The translations under genes were made by a program, and so were the position numbers. The notes beneath the pieces are model-generated. The model was not told where the DNA came from, made no database searches, and saw only the letters and a list, made by a program, of their open reading frames with translations. A stretch of 53,305 nucleotides of DNA from Fulvimarina sp. (GTDB lineage Bacteria; Pseudomonadota; Alphaproteobacteria; Rhizobiales; Rhizobiaceae), in the NCBI GenBank assembly GCA_002700095.1, contig PACL01000097.1, forward strand, positions 1 to 53,305. The letters run 5' to 3'. Every line of letters starts with the position of its first letter. Within the stretch, counting starts at the first letter, position 1. Shown here piece by piece: positions 25,042-32,907 of the stretch.

Positions 25042-28005
25042 CTATGACGGCTCCGGATCGCCGAGGACGCTTCGGAAAACCGCGCGCACCCGCGCGGTTT
25101 CCGCCTCCAGAGCCCCTCCCAGCGCCGACCAGTCGTCGAGCCCCGCGGCTGAAACGATCGCGCGAGCCAGGCCCTCCGGCACGTCCTCGGGATTGCGCGC
25201 CTCGGCAGGCCCCAGCCGCAGGAGCTGGACGATCCGGGTGAAGCGGTCCATCGCCCGCGCCAGCTCGGCGCCGTCGACGCCCTTCCCGAAATCGGCGGCG
25301 GCAAGGACCATGGCGGTCGGCGCACCGCGGAGGTCGAGGTCGGCCCGCCCGGTCAGAAGCGCCCATTGCGCCAGAAATTCCAGATCGATCAGGCCGCCCG
25401 GCCTGAGCTTCAGGTCGAGGGCTCCCGACGCCGGCTTGCCGGCCTCGATGCGCTGGCGCATCGCGGCGACGTCCCGCGTCACCTCGGCCGGATCGCGCCG
25501 TTCGGCGAGAATCGAGGCGATCGTCGCCGCGACCTCGGCGACGAAGGCCGGATCCCCCGAGACCGTTCGCGAGCGCGTCAGCGCCATGCGCTCCCAGGTC
25601 CAGGCCTCGTTCTGCTGGTAGCGCCGGAAGGCGTCGAGATGGGTGGCGAGCGGCCCCTTGTTGCCCGACGGCCGCAGCCGGAAATCGACCTCGTAGAGGA
25701 TGCCCTCGCGCATGGGCGCGGTCATCGCCGCGATCAGGCGCTGGGTGAGCCTCGCGAAATAGGTGCTGGGAGCCAGTGGCCGGCGGCCGTCCGATGCCTC
25801 GGCATCCGGATGGTGGTCGTAGAACAGGATCAGGTCGATATCTGAGCCGGCGGTCAGCTCGCGGCTGCCGAGCCGGCCCATCCCGAGAAGCGCGATCCGG
25901 GCGCCGGGAACGCGGCCGTGGGTGAGCGCGAACTCGGCCTCCACCGCCTCCAGCGTCGCCTTCAGGACGACGTCGGCGATGTTGGCGAAGGCGGCGCCCG
26001 CCTCCCCCGCATCGACGATGCCGCTGAGCATCCGGGCGCCGACGAGGAAGCGCTGCTCGGAGGCGAAGATGCGCAGGCGGGCGAGCGCGTCCTCGTAGTC
26101 CCGGGCAAGGCCCATGAACACCTGCAGGCGCTCGTCGAGGAGGTCCCGGTCCGGCACCTCGCCGAGAAAGGCGGGATCGAGCAGCGCGTCGAAGACATGC
26201 GGGCGCGCCGCGATGGTCTCGCGCAGCGCCGGCGCCGCGGTGATGATGTCGGCGAGAAGCTGCAGGATCTTCGGGTTGGAGGCGATCAGCGAGAAGAACT
26301 GGATGCCCGACGGCAGGCCAGCCAGAAACCGATCGAAGGCGAGGAGCGCGGTGTCGGGATCATGGGCCTTGCCGAAGGCCTCGAGCAACGTCGGCAGGAG
26401 TTCGGCCAGCCGGCCCTTGGCGGTGGCCGAACCGGTGGCGCGGTAGCGTCCGAGCGTCCAGCCATGGACCACGCGGGCGATGTCTTTCGGCCGGCCATAG
26501 CCGAGCGCCGCGATCGCCGCGATGGCCCCCTCGTCTTCGTCCGACTGCGCCAGCCGCTCCAGGGCGTCCGCGGCGCCATGGCCGGGGCTGTCGCTCCGCT
26601 CGCCGCCGAACAGCCGCCCGTAGCGCCGGTCGACCCGTTTCAGGCAGGGCAGCAACGCTTCGCCGAGCGCCGCCTCGTCGGCATAGCCGGCCAGGCGCGC
26701 GACGCCGCGCAGCTTCCCGGCATCCTCCGGCAGCGTGTGGCTCTGCTCGTCGGCAACCATCTGGATGGCGTGCTCGATCCGGCGCAGCAGCCAGTAGTCC
26801 GCGGTGAGTTCGGCCGCCGTCGCCGCGTCGATCCAGCCGCCGCCGGCGAGCTCGGCGAGCGCCTCGTCGGTCCGCCGCCTTCGCAGCTTCGGCGCCCGCC
26901 CGCCGGCGATCAGCTGCTGGGCCTGGGCGAAGAACTCGACCTCGCGGATGCCGCCGCGGCCGAGCTTGACGTTGTGGCCGCCGATGCCGAGGGCGTCGAA
27001 GCCGCGATGCCGGTCGATGCGCTGCTTCATGTCCTGGATGGCTGCGACGGCAGAAAAGTCGAGATATTTGCGCCAGACGAAGGGGGTGAGCTCCTTCAGG
27101 AAGATCTCCGCCGCCTCGCCGTCGCCGGCGATCGGCCGCGCCTTGATCATCGCCGCCCGTTCCCAGTCGCGGCCCGAGCTCTCGTAGTAGCCGAGCGCCA
27201 TGGCGGTGGAGATCGCCAGCGGCATGGCGCTGGGATCGGGCCGCAGCCGCAGGTCGGTGCGCGCCACATAGCCGTCGCCGGTCCGCTCGCTGAGGATCCG
27301 GGCGAGCCGCCGCACCAGCCGCGACAGCGTTTCCGGCGCGTCCAGCGGATCCTTGGTCAGTGCCCGCCGCTCGTCGTAGAGGACGATGATGTCGATGTCG
27401 CTGGAGTAGTTGAGCTCCTGCGCCCCGAGCTTGCCCATCCCGAGAACGAAGACGCCGGAGCTCTTCTCCGGTTCGCCCGGATGCGGCAGGACGATCTTGC
27501 CGCGGCCATGGAGGTCGAGAAGGCAGAATCGCAGGGCGGCGGCGACCGCGGCCTCGGCGAAGTCGGAGAGGATGCGGGTGGTCTCGTCCGGCGTCAGCGC
27601 CCCGAAGACGTCGGCAAGGCCAAGGAGCAGCGCGACGCGGCCCCTCGCCTCGCGCAGCGCGGCCATCACGGCCTTCTCGCTGTCGTCCGCCGCCGGAAGA
27701 TTGGCCACACCGGCGATCGTCGAGCGGGCGAGATCAACGGCGGACTGCCCGGTCAGTTCCTCAAGCCATTCCGGATTCCGGAAGATCAGCGCGCCGAGAT
27801 GCGGCGAAAGATCCAGGACCGCAGCGAGCCGCGCGGCGTCGGGGTGATCGCCGGAAAGCAGCGCCGAAAGCCCGGACAAGCCCCGGTCCTCGGCAAGTCC
27901 GGCAAGATCGGCCCGCCAGCGGCCGGCCTTGTCCGCGCTCAGCGGTGCCGGCGACCAGTCTCCGCCGATCCGCAATCCGCCGTCCCGTTTCTGCCCGTCA
28001 TCCAT
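25042..28005 (-). CDS. glnE: Bifunctional glutamine synthetase adenylyltransferase/adenylyl-removing enzyme
   Basis: A 987-residue enzyme that adenylylates and deadenylylates glutamine synthetase in response to PII and glutamine. It holds two nucleotidyltransferase domains: the N-terminal removing domain with GMGKLGAQELNYSSDIDI at about residues 189-205 and the C-terminal transferase domain with GMGRLGSRELTAGSDIDL near 705-722. A helical linker joins them. The length is that of the full bifunctional protein. Its ATG at 28005 overlaps the end of the upstream kinase gene by 8 bp, so the two are likely translated from one mRNA. It converges on the PleC-like kinase gene with a 130-bp gap. Confidence 0.95.
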   Translation of the reverse strand: MDDGQKRDGGLRIGGDWSPAPLSADKAGRWRADLAGLAEDRGLSGLSALLSGDHPDAARLAAVLDLSPHLGALIFRNPEWLEELTGQSAVDLARSTIAGVANLPAADDSEKAVMAALREARGRVALLLGLADVFGALTPDETTRILSDFAEAAVAAALRFCLLDLHGRGKIVLPHPGEPEKSSGVFVLGMGKLGAQELNYSSDIDIIVLYDERRALTKDPLDAPETLSRLVRRLARILSERTGDGYVARTDLRLRPDPSAMPLAISTAMALGYYESSGRDWERAAMIKARPIAGDGEAAEIFLKELTPFVWRKYLDFSAVAAIQDMKQRIDRHRGFDALGIGGHNVKLGRGGIREVEFFAQAQQLIAGGRAPKLRRRRTDEALAELAGGGWIDAATAAELTADYWLLRRIEHAIQMVADEQSHTLPEDAGKLRGVARLAGYADEAALGEALLPCLKRVDRRYGRLFGGERSDSPGHGAADALERLAQSDEDEGAIAAIAALGYGRPKDIARVVHGWTLGRYRATGSATAKGRLAELLPTLLEAFGKAHDPDTALLAFDRFLAGLPSGIQFFSLIASNPKILQLLADIITAAPALRETIAARPHVFDALLDPAFLGEVPDRDLLDERLQVFMGLARDYEDALARLRIFASEQRFLVGARMLSGIVDAGEAGAAFANIADVVLKATLEAVEAEFALTHGRVPGARIALLGMGRLGSRELTAGSDIDLILFYDHHPDAEASDGRRPLAPSTYFARLTQRLIAAMTAPMREGILYEVDFRLRPSGNKGPLATHLDAFRRYQQNEAWTWERMALTRSRTVSGDPAFVAEVAATIASILAERRDPAEVTRDVAAMRQRIEAGKPASGALDLKLRPGGLIDLEFLAQWALLTGRADLDLRGAPTAMVLAAADFGKGVDGAELARAMDRFTRIVQLLRLGPAEARNPEDVPEGLARAIVSAAGLDDWSALGGALEAETARVRAVFRSVLGDPEPS

Positions 28006-29467
28006 CGCCTCGCTCGCTCCCCTGCCGTTCCTCCTTCGGCACGTCGAGACGAACGGTCAGCCCGGGACCGGCGTCGTCGAGCACCAGGCGACCACCATGG
28101 ACCCGCGCGATCGCCTGCACCAGCGACAGGCCGAGGCCGGAGCCCGGCATCGAGCGGCTCTGGTCCAGCCGGTAGAACCGCTCCAGCACCCGCTCGCGCT
28201 TTTCGATCGGGATGCCCGGCCCATCGTCGCTGACGGCAAGGCTCCACGCGCCATTGCCTTCCGAAAGCGTGACGCGGATCTTGATCTTTCGTTCCGGATC
28301 GGTGGCGTATTTCAGGGCGTTGTCGACGAGATTGGACAACGCCTGGGCGATCAGCTCGCGACTGGCGACGACGGTGAGGCTGGGGGGCGCGTCGAGCAGG
28401 AGCTCGGCATTGGCGTCCTCGGCCAGGGGCTCGTAGAGATCGACGACGTCGGCGGCGATCGCGGCGAGATCGATCGGCGACTTGATCACCTGGTCGGAGC
28501 CCGCCTCGACCCGCGAGATCATCAGCAGGGCGTCGAAGGTGCGGATCATCTGGTCGCATTCGGCGATCATCTGCTCCATCGCCTCGCGCGCCTCGCCAAG
28601 GTCCGGCGGCGCGGCGAGCGCTCCCTCGGCGCGGGTGCGGAGACGCGTCAGCGGCGTGCGCAGGTCGTGGGCGATGTTGTCGGAGACCTGCTGCAGCCCC
28701 TCCTGCAGCAGCGAGACCCGGGCCAGCAGCGTGTTGAGATTGTCCGACAGTCGGTCGAACTCGTCGCCGGCCCCGGTCACCGGCAGCCGCTCGGACAGAT
28801 CGCCGGAGAGGATCCGCGCGCTGGAGGCGGTGACGCCGTCGAGGCGCTTCAGCGCGCTGCGACCGACGAAGAACCAGGCGATCAGCGCCGCGACGCCCAT
28901 CAGAGCCAGAGCGAGGATCAGCGCGCTCTGGACGACGCCGCGAAAGCGCACCTGCTCGCTCTGGTCGCGCCCGACGAGGATGCGCATGCCGTTCGGCAGG
29001 CTGACGACCTCCGCGATGGCGAGGTGGTAGCGATGGCCGTTGTCGTCGGCGTAGCGCTCGTAGGAAAACGCGTCCGGCGTCGGTCCCTGATCGTCGAGGA
29101 CGCCGGCCTGAAGGCTCTCGACATTGCCGGCGATGATCCGCCCCATGGGGTCGGTCGCGAGGTAGAGCGAGGCGCCGGGCTGGCGCGATCGCCGGTCGAT
29201 GGTGCGGACCAGGCCGACGATGCCGCTCTGCTGGTAGACCTGGGCGAGGTCGGCGAGTTCCTCGGAGATCGCCCGGCGGCTCTGGTCCTCGACGATGGTC
29301 GAGGCGGTGGCCGTGACATAGACGACGAGGACGACCGCGCAGATGGCGAAGAGCAGGAAATAGACCGCCGAGAGCCGCACCGCGGTCATTCGCATCAGCG
29401 AGCGGAAGCGTCCCATGCGGCCGAACTGGAAGGGGCGGAATCGTGGCACCGGCAGATCCTTGTCCAC
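27998..29467 (-). CDS. Two-component sensor histidine kinase (partner of 29506-30189)
   Basis: A 489-residue kinase. An N-terminal helix (VYFLLFAICAVVLVVYV), a periplasmic domain with a YLATDPMGRIIAGNVE segment, a second helix (ALILALALMGVAALIAWFFVG), a HAMP linker, H-box DNIAHDLRTPLTRLRTRAE (His near 267) and a HATPase domain with N, G1 (DDGPGIP) and G2 (GSGLGLSLV) motifs. The gene follows its response regulator by 38 bp and overlaps glnE. Relatives sit between degP and glnE across the Rhizobiales. The signal is unknown; the linkage to degP suggests envelope conditions. Confidence 0.9.
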   Translation of the reverse strand: MDKDLPVPRFRPFQFGRMGRFRSLMRMTAVRLSAVYFLLFAICAVVLVVYVTATASTIVEDQSRRAISEELADLAQVYQQSGIVGLVRTIDRRSRQPGASLYLATDPMGRIIAGNVESLQAGVLDDQGPTPDAFSYERYADDNGHRYHLAIAEVVSLPNGMRILVGRDQSEQVRFRGVVQSALILALALMGVAALIAWFFVGRSALKRLDGVTASSARILSGDLSERLPVTGAGDEFDRLSDNLNTLLARVSLLQEGLQQVSDNIAHDLRTPLTRLRTRAEGALAAPPDLGEAREAMEQMIAECDQMIRTFDALLMISRVEAGSDQVIKSPIDLAAIAADVVDLYEPLAEDANAELLLDAPPSLTVVASRELIAQALSNLVDNALKYATDPERKIKIRVTLSEGNGAWSLAVSDDGPGIPIEKRERVLERFYRLDQSRSMPGSGLGLSLVQAIARVHGGRLVLDDAGPGLTVRLDVPKEERQGSERGDG

Positions 29468-29505
29468 GCGCCCGCGGCCGAAGAAGGGGCGGGAGAACGG
29501 CCGGG

Positions 29506-30189
29506 TCAGGCTTCGGCTTCGGCGCGCATGATGTAGCCCGCGCCCCGCACGGTGTGCAGGATCGGCGAGCCGAAATCGCGCTCGATCTTCGAGCGCAGCC
29601 GCGAGATATGAACGTCGATGACGTTGGTCTGGGGGTCGAAGTGGTAGTCCCAGACGTTCTCCAGGAGCATGGTCCGGGTGACCACCTGGTTGGCGTGCTT
29701 CATCAGATATTCGAGCAGGCGGAACTCGCGGGGCTGCAGCACGATCGGCTTGCCGGCGCGGCGTACCTCGTGGGACAGGCGGTCGAGCTCGAGGTCGCCG
29801 ACGCGGTAGGACGTCTCGACGTCCTTGGCGCCGCGCCGCCGGCCGAGCACCTCGACTCGCGCCAGGAGTTCCGAGATGGCGAAGGGCTTGGACAGGTAGT
29901 CGTCGCCTCCGGCGCGCAGGCCCTTCACCCGGTCATCGACCTGGCCGAGCGCCGAAAGGATCAGCACCGGCGTCGACTGGCCGTTGTCGCGCAGCTTCGT
30001 GACGATGGACAGGCCGTCGAGCTTGGGCAGCATGCGGTCGACGATCAGGACGTCGTAGCCGCGCGTTTCGGCCGCGTGCAGGCCCTCCTCGCCGTCGGCG
30101 GCGTGATCGGCGACGTGTCCAGCCTCCCTCAACGCCTTGACGAGATAGGCGGCTGCCTCGCGGTCGTCTTCGATGATGAGGATTCGCAT
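29506..30189 (-). CDS. OmpR-family response regulator
   Basis: A 227-residue regulator: receiver domain with acidic pocket IEDD, phospho-acceptor Asp51 in LIVDRMLPKLDG and Lys in LSKPF, followed by a winged-helix DNA-binding domain (QPREFRLLEYLMKHANQVVTR, NVIDVHISRLRSKIE, TVRGAGYIM). ATG 30189 begins the receiver exactly; an upstream ATG at 30228 would add 13 non-family residues. It pairs with the kinase 38 bp downstream. Gene order degP, regulator, kinase, glnE is the conserved rhizobial one. Confidence 0.92.
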   Translation of the reverse strand: MRILIIEDDREAAAYLVKALREAGHVADHAADGEEGLHAAETRGYDVLIVDRMLPKLDGLSIVTKLRDNGQSTPVLILSALGQVDDRVKGLRAGGDDYLSKPFAISELLARVEVLGRRRGAKDVETSYRVGDLELDRLSHEVRRAGKPIVLQPREFRLLEYLMKHANQVVTRTMLLENVWDYHFDPQTNVIDVHISRLRSKIERDFGSPILHTVRGAGYIMRAEAEA

Positions 30190-30506
30190 GGACTCCGTCG
30201 ATGTGGTGGCGGCTGGGGCTGGCATCATGTCACTTCCCTAGATCGACGACATCGGGTCCGAAATCAATGCGGCGGCGGCAACTGCTTCATTGGCCGTCGC
30301 CAGGAGGCGGGCGCCGTTCTGGACGGCACCCGCCTGCCCGGGGGACGAAAAGCGGGCAAGGCCGCTCCTCGAAAGGCATGATCGCGACGGGGCAGGCCAA
30401 GGCCCGCCAGGGCCTGCAGAGGAGGCCGGGTCCGCCGGGGCCTGCGGAGGGGGAGCAGGCTGCCGGCCGGGCCGCCGATGCCACCGCGAATGATCATGCC
30501 GATGCA

Positions 30507-30550
30507 AAAGGCGGGGGGGGCGGGGCGCCGCATGGTGCGCCGCCTCGCCC
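30507..30550 (-). terminator. Terminator-like hairpin after degP in a 378-bp gap
   Basis: On the minus strand arms at 30550-30537 and 30531-30518 pair at 12 of 14 positions around a 5-nt loop and are followed by a C-run and CCTTTTGC. It starts 18 bp past the degP stop. The remaining gap to 30190 is GC-rich, shows no supported gene and should hold the promoter of the regulator-kinase-glnE unit. Confidence 0.5.
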
Positions 30551-30567
30551 GTCCTTGATCGGGCCGA

Positions 30568-32097
30568 TCAGCCCTTCGACAGCGGCAGTGCGACGAAGCG
30601 GTTCTGGTCGCCCTGGCGCAGCTGGAACAGCGCCGCCTTGCGGCCGGACTTCGCGGCATCGGCCAGCGCCTGGCTGACATCGCCGCGGTTCGTGACCGCC
30701 TTGCCGTTGACCGAGACGATGACGTCGCCGGCCTGCAGGCCCTTCTCGGCGGCCGTCGAGTCCGGATCGATGTCCGTCACCACCACGCCGTTGCCGTCCT
30801 CGGAGGGCGTCAGCGTCAGGCCGTAGCCGGACAGCGACGACGGATTGGTCGGCACGCGCTGGCTGCCCTGGCCGTTCGCCGAGGCCGCCTCGTCGAGGCT
30901 GGCGAGATTGCCGAGCGTGACGTCGAGGGTCTTCGCCTCGTTGTTGCGCCAGAGCGTGACCTCGACCTTGGTTCCCGGACGGTCGTTGCCGATCAGCCGG
31001 GCGAGCTCGCGCGGTCCCTCGACGGTCTCGCCGTTCACCGCGGTGATGACGTCGCCGGTCTTGATGCCCGCCTTGGAGGCCGGCGTCTCGTTGTCCGGCA
31101 GGGTGACGATGGCGCCCTTCGCTTCGCCAAGGCCGACCGCCTCGGCGATGTCGTCGGTGACCGGCGCGATCTGCACGCCGAGCCAGCCGCGCTCGACCGA
31201 CCCGTTCTCCTTCAGCGACTGGATCACGTCCTTGGCGACGGATGCGGGGATCGCGAAGGCGATACCGACATTGCCGCCCGAGGGCGAGAAGATCGCGGTG
31301 TTGATGCCGACGACTTCGCCGTTCAGGTTGAAGTCGGGGCCGCCGGAATTGCCGCGGTTGACCGCCGCGTCGATCTGCAGGAAGTCGTCATAGGGGCCGG
31401 CGCCGATGTCGCGGCCGCGGGCCGAGATGATGCCGGCGGTGACGGTGCCGCCGAGGCCGAAGGGATTGCCGACCGCCACGACCCAGTCGCCGACGCGCAC
31501 TTTGCTGTCGTCACCCCAGCCGACATAGGTGAACTTGTGATCCTTGGCATCGACCTTGAGGAGCGCGAGATCGGTGCGCTGGTCGGTGCCGATCAGCTTG
31601 GCGTCGTACTCCGAGCCGTCATCCATGACGACGGTGTATTTCGAGCCGCCGTCGACCACGTGATTGTTGGTGACGAGATAGCCATCCTCGGAAATGAAGA
31701 AGCCGGAGCCCTGGGCGGTGGCGTGACGCGGCGCCTGACGGCCGCGCGGCTGCAGGCCCGGCATGCCGGGGCCACCCGGAATGTCGAAGAAGCGGCGCAG
31801 CGGATGATCGCGAGGCAGGTTGTCGAAGGGATTCTGCATCTGCTCGTCGCCGCCATCGTCGGCGGCCGGCGCGATGTCCTCGTTGACCCGGACCGAGACG
31901 ACGGCCGGAGAGACCTTCGCGACGACGTCGGCGAAGCCGAAGCTCTGCTGCGGAGCTTCGACGCGCACCGGCTCGGCGAAGACAGGGAGCGTGTTGGAGA
32001 CCATGCCGCCCGCCAGAGCCGCACCGGCGACACCCGCCGCCAGGGCACCCGCGACGAACCGGCTGCGCCTGGTCCTCGGCTGATTTTGCTGTTGCAT
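30568..32097 (-). CDS. degP: Periplasmic serine protease DegP/HtrA
   Basis: A 509-residue Do-type protease/chaperone. A basic N-terminus and hydrophobic signal (residues 12-40) lead into a trypsin-like domain with the triad His (TNNHVVDGG), Asp (QRTDLALLK) and Ser (RGNSGGPDF). Two PDZ domains follow (first from about GWLGVQIAP, second from about YGLTLTPSEDG). The enzyme degrades or refolds damaged envelope proteins. It lies between ccmH and the regulator gene on the same strand. The 309-bp upstream gap holds two copies of a palindromic repeat and probably the promoter, but no sigma-E or RpoH site was recognised. Confidence 0.94.
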   Translation of the reverse strand: MQQQNQPRTRRSRFVAGALAAGVAGAALAGGMVSNTLPVFAEPVRVEAPQQSFGFADVVAKVSPAVVSVRVNEDIAPAADDGGDEQMQNPFDNLPRDHPLRRFFDIPGGPGMPGLQPRGRQAPRHATAQGSGFFISEDGYLVTNNHVVDGGSKYTVVMDDGSEYDAKLIGTDQRTDLALLKVDAKDHKFTYVGWGDDSKVRVGDWVVAVGNPFGLGGTVTAGIISARGRDIGAGPYDDFLQIDAAVNRGNSGGPDFNLNGEVVGINTAIFSPSGGNVGIAFAIPASVAKDVIQSLKENGSVERGWLGVQIAPVTDDIAEAVGLGEAKGAIVTLPDNETPASKAGIKTGDVITAVNGETVEGPRELARLIGNDRPGTKVEVTLWRNNEAKTLDVTLGNLASLDEAASANGQGSQRVPTNPSSLSGYGLTLTPSEDGNGVVVTDIDPDSTAAEKGLQAGDVIVSVNGKAVTNRGDVSQALADAAKSGRKAALFQLRQGDQNRFVALPLSKG

Positions 32098-32304
32098 CGT
32101 GGTTCCTTTCCAGGTGTCCGAAATGTCGGAGCAACGGGTGGCGCGAAAGCCGTGCTGTCCATTGCTTGGAAGTGAACCTAGCGATCGGGACGTTACGGGA
32201 GTTTTTCTCCCGGGTGAAAACTCGGTAAGGTTGGGGCGGCGCTGTGCGGTCTAGGGCGAGATGAGATCAGCTTCGAGCGGCAGCGAAGCTCCATCCCCGG
32301 TGCC

Positions 32305-32351
32305 GCATGATCTCTTCCGAAAACCGGTTCCCACTTTTCGGGACCATGCTC
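32305..32351. repeat. 47-bp rhizobial palindromic intergenic repeat, copy 1
   Basis: The element has GCATGATC at one end and a CATGCTC end at the other, with inner GAAAACCGGTTCCC and CACTTTTCGGG segments. It matches a type of intergenic repeat I know as abundant in Rhizobiales. The inverted ends can fold into a stem. Copy 1 differs from copy 2 at four of 47 positions. Confidence 0.7.
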
Positions 32352-32359
32352 CTAGTGCC

Positions 32360-32406
32360 GCATGATCTTTTTCGAAAACCGGTCCCCACTTTTCGGGATC
32401 ATGCTC
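32360..32406. repeat. 47-bp rhizobial palindromic intergenic repeat, copy 2
   Basis: A second copy in the same orientation, 8 bp after copy 1. Its last base is the third base of the ccmH stop codon (32406-32408), so the repeat begins immediately at the gene end and may act as the 3' stem of the ccm mRNA. Confidence 0.7.
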
Positions 32407-32906
32407 TAGCCGCGCCCGCCGGTGATCCTGGCGATGGCCTCTTCTTCGGCCGCCGAAAGCTCCGGCGGCGCCTGGCGCCTGCGGCGGCGGCCGACGACCG
32501 TTGCCACGGCCAACGCCGCTCCACCCGCGAGCACCACCAGGGGCGTTGCCCAGAGTGCGAGATTCAGCCAGTCGAGCCGCGGCCGCAGCAGCACGAACTC
32601 GCCGTAGCGCGAGACCAGATAGTCGATCACTTCCGTGTCGGTGTCGCCGGCTTCGAGGCGGGCGCGCACCAGGAGCCGCAGGTCCTTGGCGAGATCGGCG
32701 TTGGAATCGTCGATCGATTCGTTCTGGCAGACGAGGCAGCGCAGCCCTTCGGAGAGCTTGCGGGCCCGGGCCTCCAGCGCCGGATCGGCCAGCACCTCGT
32801 CCGGATTGACGGCGAAGGCCGGCGTGACGAACAGTCCCGTCGGCGCAGCCGTGACGACCACGAACAGCGCACCGAGGACCAACAGGATGCGGCGGAGCGC
32901 CCCCAT
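32406..32906 (-). CDS. ccmH: Cytochrome c maturation protein CcmH (CycL)
   Basis: A 166-residue membrane-anchored thiol protein that reduces apocytochrome c before haem ligation. After a signal/anchor (MGALRRILLVLGALFVV) the LRCLVCQNESI motif gives the redox Cys57 and Cys60. A second helix (LALWATPLVVLAGGAALAVATVV) and an Arg-rich tail follow. The ATG at 32906 abuts the stop of ccmF with one base between, and an upstream in-frame ATG at 32951 lies inside ccmF. Last gene of ccmI-ccmE-ccmF-ccmH. Confidence 0.95.
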   Translation of the reverse strand: MGALRRILLVLGALFVVVTAAPTGLFVTPAFAVNPDEVLADPALEARARKLSEGLRCLVCQNESIDDSNADLAKDLRLLVRARLEAGDTDTEVIDYLVSRYGEFVLLRPRLDWLNLALWATPLVVLAGGAALAVATVVGRRRRRQAPPELSAAEEEAIARITGGRG

Positions 32907-32907
32907 G

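Noticed and set aside
25918..28233. 771-codon plus-strand frame opposite glnE
   Set aside because: Antisense shadow of the two nucleotidyltransferase domains of GlnE.
32196..32220. Overlapping stems near CGGGAGTTTTTCTCCCG upstream of degP
   Set aside because: Two alternative folds are possible, but neither fits a terminator by position nor a known riboswitch or stress promoter.
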